Shown: positions 1 through 11,234 of the stretch, piece after piece | Layout of the letters: each line of letters opens with the position of its first letter | Position numbering within the stretch: the stretch's first letter is position 1 | Origin: Conchocele bisecta | Taxonomy: Eukaryota; Mollusca; Bivalvia; Lucinida; Thyasiridae | Direction: 5' to 3' | DNA length: 64,000 bases | NCBI GenBank assembly: GCA_029237695.1 | Contig: CM055273.1 | Span: forward strand, 59,881,968-59,945,967 | Position numbers and translations under genes: made by a program | Notes under the pieces: generated by a model | Seen by the model: the letters and a program-made list of their open reading frames with translations, nothing else | Database searches by the model: none | What the model was told of the DNA's origin: nothing

Positions 1-389
1 CTCAACTCTTTCAACACTACATACCTCTATAGAGGTGTTTTCAAACAGTGTAGATCCAGATGAGCAGGCTCGCCAAGAGCCGTCTTATCGGGATCTGCAC
101 TTTTTGCAAGAAACAGACATTAAAAATAAAGAAACACGGTACCCACAGGTATCATGTCAAAGCGTCGTCAGTGACAATTTTATTTTTTAACCTTTACAGC
201 AGATTTTGGACAAATGCACAGAAACTGGAGTTTCATTGTATTCAATATATTCAGCTCATATTCAAACACACCCAAAAGAAATTACTACTGTGATTGATAA
301 GAAATTTAAACAACGTTACTCTAAGCATAATTACTGTAAGCAGATTACAAAACAAGCACAACGATTGTGAAAGAATAAATTATCTACTA

Positions 390-1952
390 CAGTGAAATCG
401 CGATGGCTCGAAATGCGATGGCTCGTAATGTTGGGCTCGCTCGAAATGGCGTCGAGGTCCCGATAATTTTCCCTATATGTTTAATGTATTTTACATGCGA
501 TGGTTCGAAATGCGATGGCTCGAAAAGTGCGATCGCTCGAAACAATTGTCAAGTCCCGCGGACACATTTCTCGCTATTTTGCTATACGATGACTCGAAAT
601 TGATGTCGAAGTTTGTGTTTGGCTAATTGTCACACCTCCGCGTTAGACTTATTACGAACAAAGGCCGAGCCGCGCTCTACCTGTCTGTGAAATGTGATTT
701 CTTTTCAAGTGCAGTTAATTGCCTAAAGTGGTGCAATTTGATCGTTAACGTTGTTGATGGCGATCATTTTCAATTTTAATTAAATAATTGCTGGTAATAA
801 CCATTTAATATGTGTCAACCAAAATGAGTCACATTGGAGTGAATTTCTAATTTACTATTTAAATCGTATGTTTGTGTTACAGATCATACTTACGCTTGTT
901 TTACGCACGATACTATACGCACGATACTCTACCTACCAAAATATTACACCTGTTTTCAATACATTTTCGAGTAATCTATGGCGATTTATTAAATATTCTC
1001 GGTTTCGTCCACTCGGAGTATTTAATAGAGTCTGTCTTAAGTCATTGGTCGTTTTTCGTTTTAACTCCCGTGTTATTCGAGAGGCTACCAAGGAGTTACA
1101 ACGAGTGAGTGAGTGAATAGGGTTTAACGTCCGCTTTTCTGACATAGAGGTACAAGCCTCAGGGAGTCTACACGCAGACGGGTCAACGGGGTCGAGTCCC
1201 GTATCCACCTGTCCAAGGGGGGTAAATCCCAACTTCAGAACTCAATATTTACAATCAAAATATATATTCAGTCCTGAAATTAGAACAACCTGATCTGGTG
1301 CCAGGCCCTCGCCACACCAGCATCATTTATCCCATCCCCTAAAAGTAATAGGATTAGCACTAATCTTACTTTTATATATGGGGCATAGCCCGACTCAACT
1401 CTCACATACAAGAAAGCCAAAAATGTACATGAGGGCCAAATCCGGTATAGTGGGTTCCGGAAAGTATGAACCCAATCGTTAAGCCAGTTTAGTCGCCTTT
1501 TACGACAAGCAATGGCTACTGCAGCACTATTCTCAGGATCAGTTGATCTCGCCCCGGTGCCTGCACGGGGCGGAGTTACAACGAAAAACGCCCATTGAAA
1601 AGACCACTGTTTCGAGTGACGTCACAACCACCTGCTGCATTAATTATGTGCGCCGCTATTTATAGTGAATACTGGACCTTTTCTCTTTTTCGACTTTGAT
1701 AATAATTGAAATAAAGACAGTTTTGTAAATTCATGCAGTTTATTTAATTTTGCATGCTAACTAAACTGCGAATACATATTATGATCATCTAAAACATGGA
1801 TACATTCTATTGTGCTTTGTTTATTTCCTAAATCCGACGGGTACAGTAGTCGGCAAATATAACAAAATCGAAAGATGCGATGGCTCGAAAGATGCGATCA
1901 CTCGAACAAAATGTGCGGTCCCTTGGCAGTTCGAGCCATCGCAATTTCACTG
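390..1952. mobile_element. TA-flanked inverted-repeat element (Tigger/pogo-like)
   Basis: Terminal inverted repeats CAGTGAAATCGCGATGGCTCG (390) and its complement ending TTTCACTG (1952) are flanked by TA on both sides (388-389, 1953-1954). Subterminal GCGATGGCTCGAAA motifs recur at both ends (403-600, 1875-1945). No transposase is seen. CAGTG termini with TA targets point to the Tc1/mariner-pogo group; this is inference. A SINE is nested at 1105-1571. Confidence 0.7.
1105..1571 (-). mobile_element. SINE with 13-bp target-site duplication
   Basis: The insertion is flanked by the perfect 13-bp duplication GGAGTTACAACGA (1092-1104, 1572-1584), a hallmark of LINE-mediated retroposition. It contains the block GTCGCCTTTTACGACAAGC and a region (TGGTGCCAGG...CACACCAG) shared with copies near 4625-5019 and 62985-63245. 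The orientation is uncertain. Confidence 0.75.
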
Positions 1953-2077
1953 TATTTCTATAACCAATTTCACTAAGCATGCTAAATAAGCGCAAACTTT
2001 CAAATCCTTTTTACTGCATTGATTCTTGCATGAGACAAAATGTTCAACAATTCTTCAACGTTTTTCAAAATGACAAT

Positions 2078-2466
2078 CAGAGCTCCAGATAAGCTGCGTA
2101 TTTGCTTAAATACCAAATTAAAATTGCCAAAAACCCAATTGAAATCAGAAGTAGCGAGTATCAAAAAGCAATACAATTATATGGTACATTTATCATGCTG
2201 CAGAAAACAATAAACAGACAACAAACACAGAATATTTTCTAAGAAAACACATCTTGGCATTTCATTAGAATTGTCTCCAAGGAGACAATTCTAATGAAAT
2301 TCCAAGACTTGTTTTCATTTAGAAGCAAACTATTCAATAATTGCTGTTTGTTGATGTGTAAACAGTAGAGTGATTTTATTTTACCCAATTAAAATTTGAA
2401 ATACCCAATTGCTTCAGAAAATGATAGTGACAATACTCAATTACTAATTCCTTATCTGGAGCCCTG
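2078..2466. mobile_element. GAGCTCCAG palindromic element, 6-bp TSD
   Basis: A 389-bp non-autonomous element with terminal repeats CAGAGCTCCAG / CTGGAGCCCTG and target duplication GACAAT on both sides (2072-2077, 2467-2472). The centre is a perfect hairpin around GAATTGTCTCC/GGAGACAATTC. Confidence 0.85.
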
Positions 2467-2479
2467 GACAATGCAACAT

Positions 2480-2672
2480 TTAACCCGTACAATCTCGATT
2501 TAAATTTTGTCGTCTGCTGTTTATTTTCTATTTTCCATATTTCTTGATGAAACATGTTTTGACAGCACATAAGAATTGTCTCCAATGGTGCTGCCAAAAC
2601 AAGTTTGATAAAAATAAGCTAAAACAGAAAAACAGAAGACGACACTATTCGGTTCCCACCTTTTACAGGTGA
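2480..2672. mobile_element. TTAA-type CAGCAGACGACAA element
   Basis: Starts at TTAACCC and carries TTGTCGTCTGCTG / CAGAAGACGAC inverted repeats with a central hairpin (GTGCTGCCAAAAC). The right TTAA is lost. Confidence 0.6.
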
Positions 2673-2691
2673 ACAACAGATGAGACCATCA

Positions 2692-2914
2692 GGGGGCTGT
2701 TTCACTAAACTTCATACGACTAAAATGTTCATAAGTGCAAATTTGGGATCGTCTGGGAATTTCAATTGATGGATTTACATTTATTGAGCATAGGCTGCAT
2801 ATGCAGTAATACATGTCAATAAATGTAAATCCACATTAACGTTGTTAATGTGAAATTTACAGACGATAATTTTGCACTTACAAACATTTTCATCGTACAA
2901 AGTTTAATGACCCC
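2692..2914. mobile_element. GGGCCCGTTTCACTAAAC palindromic element
   Basis: Diverged ends GGGGGCTGTTTCACTAAAC / GTACAAAGTTTAATGACCCC, with ACTAAAATGTTCATAAGTGC arms. Confidence 0.7.
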
Positions 2915-3087
2915 AAAAAAAATTCAGCATATTCATGTGTAGTGTATTCCAATCAGTAACAATTCCATAAATAAGGCGACTGCCAGGGAGTGTCTCATCA
3001 ATGTAAAACGAATGACACATTCAGGTTAACCATCAATGTGAGGGAGCTATTGATGAAGATTGATAAAGATCTGACAAACATACAGGT

Positions 3088-3292
3088 CAGGGCTCCAGTT
3101 AAGGCATGTAATTTGATAAACTTTTGGGGGGAATTTTGTTATTTCTTCACCAAAAATGGCAAGTTGTGAGTGCTTTAGAATCGTCTCATTGAGACGATTC
3201 TAAAGCACTCCCAACTTGCCATTTTTGGTGAAGAACTAAGAAAAATACCTCGAATATTTGGTCAAATTACGCAACTTAACTGGATCTCTGAT
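3088..3292. mobile_element. Palindromic element related to the GAGCTCCAG family
   Basis: Ends CAGGGCTCCAGTTAAG / CTTAACTGGATCTCTG, with a long central hairpin (GAATCGTCTC/GAGACGATTC). No clean target duplication was found. Confidence 0.6.
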
Positions 3293-3458
3293 TACAGTGT
3301 GACAATATTGCCAATATTTGTCAATTTCTTTATTCCAAAGAACTTGAATATTGTGCTTGAAAGAAAACAGATTGGTTGGCTGAGCCTGTGATGTGCTACA
3401 GCTCAGGCTCAGACAATCAAGTTGCTGGATTGAAAGTTGGCATTGCCAATGAATGTTC

Positions 3459-3716
3459 AGTAGCCTATTTCACCAATATATTTCAATTTTATGATAAATT
3501 TATCAATTTTTATTATACTGAATTTATTACATTATCACAGCCATTTTGGCTGTGATAATGTAATAAATTCAGTGTAATAATTCTGCAAACTTTTAATCAT
3601 CAAATATATGCATTTGTTAGTTCTATATGAAATAATGCATTTCGGGGAAAAATAAATCATTACTCATTAATTTGCTAGAAAAGTATACTTTGTAATGTTG
3701 GTGAAATAGGCTACAG
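3459..3716. mobile_element. AGTAGCCTATTTC palindromic element
   Basis: Inverted ends AGTAGCCTATTTCACCA / TGGTGAAATAGGCTACA, with a perfect central hairpin around ATCACAGCCATTTTGGCTGT. Confidence 0.85.
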
Positions 3717-3970
3717 AAACGTTGTTAATTTCGGCAAGATTAATGCAGGCGGTTGCATTTTAGTTAGGAGATATACAAAATTTGGACATACATGTACATT
3801 CAAATTTGTTGGCGCCTACGACTAATGTTGACGTCGCTACCAGAATTGTGACCCCTATGTCCGACTCTCCACTAAAGTGAGCGAAACAAAAATTGTGTAT
3901 GCCTCAACTTGAGAACATTCTGTCTGTCTCCTTGTATAGACTGTGGATAGACTGATTTGGCTCCACAACT

Positions 3971-4168
3971 GGGGCCCGTTTCACTAAACTTCGAACGACT
4001 AAAATGTTCGTAAGTGCACATCTGGAAAATTGAATTGATGGATTTACATTTATTTACATAAATGTAAATACAATAATTGTTTACAAGAAAACATTGTTAA
4101 TGTTAGATTTACAAACTATCATAATTTTGCATTTACGAACATTTTAGTCGTACAAAGTTTATTTTCCC
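3971..4168. mobile_element. GGGCCCGTTTCACTAAAC palindromic element
   Basis: Ends GGGGCCCGTTTCACTAAAC / GTACAAAGTTTATTTTCCC, with ACTAAAATGTTCGTAAGTGC arms. Confidence 0.75.
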
Positions 4169-4624
4169 AAATACAAGCACTGGAGATAATCTTCTGAATA
4201 TATACTCAAAATTTCTTTTCTATTTCATTGGCCGTCTGATAACAGTTCAAATATTCTGTGTGAGATTTGAACACATACTCAGAAAGTTTTATAATAGCAA
4301 GCCAACATGTAGGTTGTGTTTTACCACAAGTTTTCTTAGGCTGTGCTCAATCTCAGCAAATCAAACGGTCTTATTTCGAGTAAAAATTTGGTGAACATAC
4401 TCAGAAAGATTTATTAGCACAGGCCCAGCTCAACATACACATTCAGACATTGGATAAAAGTGAACCAACAAATATATATGACCCTCTATTTATTTATTTT
4501 TTTTCTTATATTTAAGGGTGGGAAATGGCTTGAAGACCTTCGATACCCGGACCCTCCATTAGAAAAGGCCAATATTTATAGGGGTTTCCTAAACATATGG
4601 TGTCTCCCAATATCTAGAACGTTT

Positions 4625-5019
4625 GTTTGTTTATTGGTGTTTAATGGCCTATCAACAGCTACGGTCATTTAAGGCCAGGCCAACGAGTTCGATCCCGTAT
4701 ATAACCTGCTGCAATGGGGGGAAATCCCAAACTCAGAACGGAATATTTACATCGAGAAAAAATATATTCAACCCTGAAATTAGAATAACCTGACCTGGTG
4801 CCAGGTCCATACCACACCAGTCACTTGGCCCCTTCCCCTAAAATAGGATTACAAATAATCGTAATACTCACATAAGGGGTATAACAAGATTCAACTGTCG
4901 CATACATTACAAGAATGCCAACAACGTATGTGAGGGCCAAACCAGGTCTCCTGTCGGAATCCTGATAAGGACGAACCCCGATCGTTAAATTACCCATCGC
5001 ATGCACCCACCTGCCACCC
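4625..5019 (-). mobile_element. SINE, same family as 1105-1571
   Basis: It shares the block from AACTCAGAACGGAATATTTAC through CCTGACCTGGTGCCAGG, the ACACCAG segment and the GTATGTGAGGGCCAAACC segment with the copies at 1105-1571 and 62985-63245. The boundaries are approximate. Confidence 0.6.
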
Positions 5020-5020
5020 A

Positions 5021-5233
5021 TTAACCCTTACAATGCTGAATTAAAATTTGTCGTCTGCTGTTATTTTTTATTTTCCATTTTTCTCATCAAAAACATGGTT
5101 TGACAGCACTTCAGAATCATTTCCAATGGAAATGATTCTGAAATGCTGACAAACCATGTTTTTACTGAGAGAAGAGACAAAATATGAAACAGCAGCAGAC
5201 GACTATTTTCGGTTCCTGTACTCTACGTGTTAA
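5021..5233. mobile_element. TTAA-type CAGCAGACGACAA element
   Basis: Flanked by TTAA on both sides, with TTGTCGTCTGCTG / CAGCAGACGAC arms and a perfect central hairpin around GAATCATTTCC. Confidence 0.75.
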
Positions 5234-6057
5234 CCCGGACACACACCAATGTGCCGACTATATCGGGCTGTCCACAAGCGGGTGCGACAAAAATTATGGT
5301 AAACCATTTGGTCTTATATAAGCCATGCACTGGAATTACCTCCCTTGTTGCTTTGAAGTTTTTCGCCGATATTGATTTCGAAAGAAAATGCAAATAATTT
5401 CCGTAAATGAAACAGAAAGTTTACTAAAAGTTCAGAAATCGGAATTCAATTCAACATGAGCTGTGAAATGTTTGTTAATTTTCTACAGCATTTACAGAAA
5501 ATAGGAGTGATTTTCGACATCATCATTGGCAAAATTGTACAGCTAGCAACTCGGTTTTTACACACAGAATCACAGAATATAGGAATGGAGCTATGGAAAG
5601 TTCAGGAACGTCCCTCACTAACAATCCCAACCCATGTTGTCACTCAGATAGTTTTAGGAACATCCCTTGATAAGCTTAGGTTCTTCTCACCACCAACTCC
5701 GCATTTAGAAACAGAAATATTACATCCTCGTGCATTAATAAGCTCCATCTGTGTGGCGGCAGGAAAATTTTAAAAGCATCCATCAGAAGTGACTCGTTTC
5801 AGCAACTTTATGAATATCCATCGATATGTCAGGACAGGGAACAGTTAGAAACATCCCTTCCAAACGATGCGAGCACCGAGGAATGATAAGTTTACAGCTC
5901 TTGCCCGTGACGAACAATAGTTTATGAACGCCCTCACCAATTATACCGTATCTGTGTTATCTCAAGGAAATTTCAGAGGTAACCCTTGCAAGTGCATCCA
6001 CATTGATGAATGGAAAGTTTAGGAACCTGTCCTTAACCCATTGCTTTCGGAATACAC
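5234..6057. other. Intergenic, no gene recognised
   Basis: It starts with a pearl-like tail (CACAAGCGGGTGCGACAAAA). It contains diverged direct repeats around AGTTCAGGAACGTCCCTCAC. A 105-codon frame at 5456-5773 has no recognisable domain and overlaps those repeats. Confidence 0.5.
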
Positions 6058-6521
6058 CTTTACGGGTATGGAATTTATGAAATATTTTATTTTTGTTATT
6101 TCTCAATGAAAGTATATGTTGTGACCACTCATTTGAACCGTCTCGACAAGACAGTTCAAATGGTGGTCCCCGACATATACTTGAGAGCATAGAAGGAAAA
6201 TATTTAATATTTAGGATTTTCCGCAAACACAATGGCGTATCCTCAGCATGAAAAGGGTTAACAGCTCTTGTCTGTGTCGGGGCTCCATATGTATCGACAC
6301 TTTTACGGGTATGAAATTTTTGAAATATTTTATTTTTGTTATTTCTCAATGAAAGTATATGTTGTGACCACTCATTTGAACCGTCTCAACGAGACGGTTC
6401 AAATGGTGGTCGCGACATATACTTCTGAGCGCATAGAAGGAAAATATTTAGGATTTTCCGCAAACACAATGGCATATCCTCAGCATGAAAAGGGTTAACA
6501 GCTCTTGTCTGTGTCGATGAA
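6058..6521. repeat. 243-bp tandem duplication with hairpins
   Basis: Two copies (6058-6280, 6301-6521) each contain a hairpin CACTCATTTGAACCGTCTCR / its complement and AGGATTTTCCGCAAACACAA. The same hairpin recurs in the 18.8-19.5 kb units and at 23265. Confidence 0.8.
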
Positions 6522-6978
6522 CAGAGTTCAGGAACGACCCTCACTAATTATGCCATGTCGGTGTCATGCAGGGAAATATTTCAGATGTCCCTGTATGATA
6601 AGAGTGTACATGTAGAGGGCAGCAAGGTCTTTGGAACACCCCACGGTAACAACCTTTATCTGTGACCCCGGACTGTCGTCACAATATACAGCACTGAAAT
6701 AGAGGAGAAAAAATTCATATGGGTACAAACAACATTGTTTTGGGAATTCATTGCGGTATCAACTTTTATCAGCCAGGATTGTTGGGAGTTTATATATCCC
6801 TGATAAAGGGGGTTTAATCAGTGATGTAAATATACTAATAAATAGGGATGATAATGCTAAAAACTGCATAGCTGTATCACTGAATTAAGAAGCAAAAAAA
6901 TCGACAATATTATTTGACCAAGAATCTTGTATTATATACAGAGTAAGAAACTACTTGCATATCTAAATTTAAGTTAAT

Positions 6979-7225
6979 TTAAGCCTTTCAACACCACGGG
7001 CCTGTACAGTGGTATTGGCAAACAGTGTATATCCAGATGAGCCGGCTCGTGACGAGCCGTCTCATCAGGATCTGCACTTTTTGCAAGTAATTTTCATATT
7101 TTTGAGAACAAAAACTAACCCTTTTCATAAATGGACTAGTCTGAAAATCATTTTATGACCATTGGAGTGGTTGCAAACTTAACACATCAAATTCCATTCC
7201 AGTTACTTAGGGGTGAAAGGGTTAA
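6979..7225. mobile_element. TTAA-type AAAGTGCAGATCC element
   Basis: Flanked by TTAA, with ends CCTTTCAACACCAC / GGGGTGAAAGGG and an internal hairpin GAGCCGGCTCG...CGAGCCGTCTC. Its right end is 75 bp from the MINDY exon 8 donor. Confidence 0.65.
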
Positions 7226-7300
7226 TTTAATTAAAAGTGAAATTATTTATGAAGAAATTATCTCGGAAATCACAGACATTATAGAGTAAACCATACATAC

Positions 7301-7466
7301 ACTTTTCTCTTCACGTTCCCTTGGCTCCCGCTCCCGTGGTCTCTGTTGTGGCTGGCCCCGGGAACCAGACGGTTGCCCCCGTTGTTGTTGTTGTTGTTGT
7401 CGCTGGGCGGCCTCGGCCTCCGCGGCCCGACGTTCCTCCTCCTGCAGTGACCTTGCCAACTCGAGG
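7301..7466 (-). CDS. MINDY1/2: MINDY-1/2 deubiquitinase, exon 8 (second helix, polyGln)
   Basis: This 166-bp exon encodes Asp516 (split) to Ser571. The acceptor is GACCTTCAG|CCTCGAG. LELARSLQEEERRAAEAEAA is a second MIU-like ubiquitin-binding helix. A run of six Gln and an Arg/Glu/Pro-rich basic tail ending REREEKS follow. The end is uncertain: AAAAGT|GTATGT (exon end 7301) is the better donor, but AGAAAA|GTGTAT two bases earlier is possible. Without splicing the frame stops at about 7247. Vertebrate relatives end in a short tail finishing SDCILL, and an exon for such a tail was not found between 1 and 7300. Confidence 0.85.
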
Positions 7467-7706
7467 CTGAAGGTCAAAGGGGGAGAATTTGTAAAATGAA
7501 ATACCACTATCTGGCTAGTGTCTTTTGATATCTAGTTTATCGGGTAGGCGTAAGAATCATTATCTGTGATGCTCACCTAAGTGCAAGCAGATCAGGGCTT
7601 TCACAATTGGCGATAAAAATAAACAATTGGCGATAAAAAATTACAATTTTCCAAAAAAAAAAGATTTAGTTTTCATAAATCATTGATTCTATGAGCATAC
7701 ATCTTG

Positions 7707-8038
7707 CAGAGCTCCAGATAAGTTTTGTGTCATTATAATCATGATAATAAGTATTAAGTATGATAAGTATTATACACCCATATTTCAAATTCAATGCATT
7801 ATAGATTTTCTTCCTTATTAAATAGGGAACAAATGATACAAAAATAAAACATATTTAAAAAATCACTTATGTAAGTAAATTCCAACTTTATTACAATATT
7901 TTCACTACACAATTTGAAAACCAATGTGTATTTTCACATTGCTGCGAGTATTTTGTACTCCCACTGTTGATAATCAATGCATATTCAGCTAAAATAAGTG
8001 CGTAAAATACGCAAATACACACCTTATCTGGAGCTCTG
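7707..8038. mobile_element. GAGCTCCAG element, second subfamily, 6-bp TSD
   Basis: A 332-bp element with ends CAGAGCTCCAG / CTGGAGCTCTG and duplication ATCTTG (7701-7706, 8039-8044). Its interior differs from the 2078 subfamily. Confidence 0.85.
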
Positions 8039-8160
8039 ATCTTGAGCACAGTTCAGTCTCGCCCAATCAAACTGCGTGATGTCGTACATGCTCAGAAATG
8101 CTTTATGATCACAGACTGGAATTGTGGTTAACGTCCCATCAACACAGAAAAATACTTACA

Positions 8161-8553
8161 CAGAGCTCCAGATAAGCTTTGTGTCTAATCAAATTAAATG
8201 AATATTTTATTTTTACAAATGGATTATTTATTTTCTTCATTATTAAATAGGGAACAAATGCTCAAAACAAATTTAAACATTCACTTATTTGAGTGTATTA
8301 TTACTTCACTTATTTATACTGTAATACAGTCGAAAATGTATTTAGTTGAGCAGCAAAAAGCAAACAGTGCTTTTTGCAGCTCAACCAAATACATTTTCAA
8401 CTTTATTACAGTATTTCCACTACTCAATTTGAAAATCAATGCATATGTTCACATTGCTGTGAGTATTTTGTACTCCCACTGTTGATAATCAATGCATCTA
8501 CAACTAAAATAAGTGTGTAAAATATGCCAATACGCCCCTTATCTGTAACCCTG
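8161..8553. mobile_element. GAGCTCCAG element, second subfamily
   Basis: Ends CAGAGCTCCAG / CTGTAACCCTG, with imperfect duplication CTTACA / CTTATG. The central palindrome is around GTTGAGC(T/A)GCAAAAAG. Confidence 0.75.
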
Positions 8554-8629
8554 CTTATGTGCATGGACCCAAGATCCACATACAAATAACTATTTCTGAG
8601 CAAGTTTTAGAAAACTGAGCTCAAAATCT

Positions 8630-8790
8630 AGCAACTTTATTGGCCAAGACTGAGCAGAGCTTTGATTGGCTGAGACTGAGCACATCTTTGATTGGCAGAG
8701 ACTGAGCAGAGCATTGACTGACTGAGACTGAGCACAACTTTGATTGGCAGAGATTGAGCAGAGTTTTGATTGGCTGAGAGGTGTGGGCGG
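8630..8790. repeat. 25-bp tandem repeat next to MINDY exon 7
   Basis: About six units of TTTGATTGGCTGAGACTGAG-CACA type. Single copies of the same motif occur elsewhere (about 3365, 17190, 19710), so it is a dispersed motif. It is not exon-derived. Confidence 0.8.
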
Positions 8791-8802
8791 AGTTATACTC
8801 AC

Positions 8803-8895
8803 TCAGACAGGACGGGGGCCTGCTGAGGGTCAACCTGGGCCCAGGCCATTTGGTTCTGGGGGGCGTCTTGTTGTAGAGACAGGGCCACCAGGTAA
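8803..8895 (-). CDS. MINDY1/2: MINDY-1/2 deubiquitinase, exon 7 (ubiquitin-binding helix)
   Basis: This 93-bp exon, too short to show as an open reading frame, encodes residues 486-515. The acceptor is TTGTTCCAG|TTACCTG and the donor CTGTCTGA|GTGAGT. With Asp485 restored across the junction the protein reads QIDQDYLVALSLQQ. This matches the family's DYLIALSLQQ, a MIU/UIM-type helix that binds polyubiquitin chains. The rest is Gln- and Pro-rich. Phase is 2 in and 2 out. A 25-bp tandem repeat (GATTGGCTGAGACTGAGCA-like) sits just downstream in the intron. Confidence 0.93.
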
Positions 8896-9091
8896 CTGGA
8901 ACAAAACACATGGGTGCGTTGGTTGGTTACTGGTTGGTTTGTTTGTTGATTTGTTGCTGGTTGGTTGGTTTGTTCGCTGGCAGACGGGCTGGTTGGTTGA
9001 TTGTTATTGATTCATAGATTGAGTGATTGAATGAGTAACTGGTTCTAATTCTAATACTAAAACGCAAAATCTCAATCTGTTTCCAGGTTTG

Positions 9092-9455
9092 TTAAAGGTA
9101 CATGCCCACTCAGTAGGCACAAACTGTTCTTTATAGGAATTAAATAAGTGTATAATTGTGTCACTATTCCACCAGTTCTAAAAATTAGGAGTGCTCGCTA
9201 TACAGATATAATCATTTAGTAATATTTATATTACTGATAGTGACTCGCGGTGGTATCAGGCTATTTTCATATGCAAATGAGGCATGATATTTTTTTAATT
9301 ATTTACACTTAAATGCGTCACCTGAAAACAATAATATTTTCGACAGATTAAAACTATGATCATAGCACATCAAAAAATACAGAGAATAAACAGTAATGTC
9401 TGTTAACATTTTAAGGAAACACAGTTATTGCACCTGATATCGGTGTGAAAATTGA
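9092..9455. mobile_element. Truncated GGTACATGCCCAC element
   Basis: The left TTAA and terminal repeat are present. The element is cut by the AGTAGCCTATTTC element that starts at about 9456. It is in MINDY intron 6. Confidence 0.7.
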
Positions 9456-9642
9456 TGATTAAAAGTATGCAGAATTATCATACTGAATTTATTACATTAT
9501 CACAGCCAAAATGGCTGTGATAATGTAATAAATTCAGTATAATAAAAATAAAACAAATGATCCTTAAATTGAAAACTTCTCCCTTAAAGTATACTTTGCT
9601 AGATAAGTATAATTTGCAATGTTGGTGAAATAGGCTACAGAT
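9456..9642. mobile_element. AGTAGCCTATTTC element, one half
   Basis: It holds the central hairpin and the right end GGTGAAATAGGCTACAG. The outer left arm is missing. Confidence 0.75.
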
Positions 9643-9689
9643 CACTTGGCCCCAAGTGTGAATCCTGGTTCCTGGTGTTATCATCACCC

Positions 9690-11037
9690 CCCACAAGCCA
9701 CACTCACTCCTGGTCAATATATCACCAAATGTTTATCACGACTGATAAATCACCAAAGTGTTATCATCACACGCACAAGCAATACTCACTCCTAGTATAA
9801 ATCACCAAATGTTTATCACGACTGATAAATCACCAAAGTGTTATCATCACACGCACAAGCAATACTCACTCCTAGTATACATACCAAATGTTTATCACGA
9901 CTGATAAATCACCAAAGTGTTATCATCACCCGCACAAGCCCTGCTCACTCCTAGTCAATATATATCACCAAATTTTTTATCATGACTGAGAAATAACCAA
10001 AAGTGTTATTATCATCACCCGCACAAGCCCTACTCACTCCTAGTCAATATATATACCAAACTGTTGTCACTGACTGAGAAAACCAAAAGTGTTATCATCA
10101 CGCCCACAAGCGATACTCATTCCTGGACAGTAATTCGTCACTAATTAATTAACTGGTAATTAATCAGTTGTGATAAAAGTTTGGTGATATATATTGACCA
10201 GGAATCCTGGCCAATATATATCACCAAAACTTTTATCACAACTGATTAATTACCAAAGTGTTATCATCAACCCCACAAGCCCTACTCACTCCTGGTCAAT
10301 ATTTATCACATGAAATCCTTGTTATGCTGGGTTTCAACACATTTCATAAATGTGTTATGACACATGTGTAATAACACCTGGAGCGCTGGCTGGCTGGCCG
10401 CATCACCCTAATTACGTATTCGCATTCTGGCTGCACCAACGTTATGTCAAATGAATAAAATAGAGACGTTCCAAATGACGTCCCGGTTAGGAGTATGAAG
10501 TGTTTACAATTAACAGGAACCTAGTATATGGCATATTTATAATACTTTTATTGCTAGGATTAAAACTATTTTTCTCTGTGGAGGTTTTTCAACTAGATGC
10601 GAAGAGTCAATGGCGTTTGCTCATTGAAACGTGTAGGATATCTCCACGTTTTCTGCTCTTTGGAGGCTGAAGTCATGTGATAAACAGAATCTCAAACTCA
10701 TTTCCCGTTGATATGAGATTTATGAAACTCGTCCGCAATTTTATGCACATAGCCAGAGGCTCGGTGCATAAATTGTGTATAGCTCGTTTCATAAATCTCA
10801 CGTCAAATGGAAACTTGTTTGAGATCCTCGATATATCACCAAATCTTTATAACGACTAATAAATCACCGCCCCCACAAGCCCTACTCACTCCAGGCCAAT
10901 ATATATCACCAAATTTTTATCACGACTGATAAATCACCCACACAAGCCCAACTCACTGCTGGTCAATATATATCACCAAATTTTTATCACGACTGATAAA
11001 TCACCAAAGTGTCATGACACCCACAAGCGCTACTCAC
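9690..11037 (-). repeat. ~81-bp repeats copied from the MINDY exon 6 donor
   Basis: About ten units (9690-10310 and 10830-11037) lie in intron 6. Each has, on the minus strand, ATTGACCAGGA|GTGAGT or a near variant (donor positions near 9706, 9788, 9870, 9950, 10035, 10120, 10288, 10889, 10956 and the true one at 11037). The exon-derived part is only about 11 bases. The spacer contains GTGATTTATCAGTCGTGATA. One inverted unit forms a palindrome at 10140-10260. Another repeat occupies 10310-10830. Confidence 0.9.
10310..10830. mobile_element. Repeat with TTTCATAAATGTG... and ATAAATCTCA hairpin
   Basis: It shares AATAACACCTG, CTGGCTGGC and ATCTCAAACTCATTTCC...TGAGATTTATGAAACTCGT with 53765-54365. 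A long hairpin lies at 10680-10815. It splits the exon 6 donor array. Confidence 0.7.
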
Positions 11038-11234
11038 TCCTGGTCAATCTGCTCCGGACTGTTGACGGGTACGGGTGAGGCGTCCAACGACTGGGTCGGG
11101 GGTTCGGGCTTCGTGTACGTGCGAAACTCGGAGTCCGTGAAGTGGCAGTCGCCCTCGACGCTGGTCAGGGTCTCCCAGACGACGTTACTCTCGCGCAGGA
11201 ACCCCTGGTCTGTCACCAGCTGGAACAACTCGTC
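11038..11234 (-). CDS. MINDY1/2: MINDY-1/2 deubiquitinase, exon 6
   Basis: This 197-bp exon encodes residues 420-484 plus two bases of Asp485. The acceptor is CTTCCCCAG|GACGAG and the donor CAGGA|GTGAGT. LVTDQGFL...VVWETL...GDCHFTDSEF matches the end of the MINDY catalytic domain. The downstream Pro-rich linker ends in EQIDQ, before the ubiquitin-binding helices. Its GC-rich coding sequence stands out from the AT-rich intron. The donor and about 11 exon bases recur about ten times in the ~81-bp repeats of intron 6. Confidence 0.95.

Noticed and set aside
1261..1290. Last MINDY exon at the acceptor-like TTTCAG|GACTGA
   Set aside because: It gives Asp then a stop, and it lies within a SINE block present at three places, so it is not gene-specific.
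7590..7700. A further MINDY coding exon between exons 7 and 8
   Set aside because: Exons 7 and 8 join in phase directly, and this stretch is an AT-rich repeat head.
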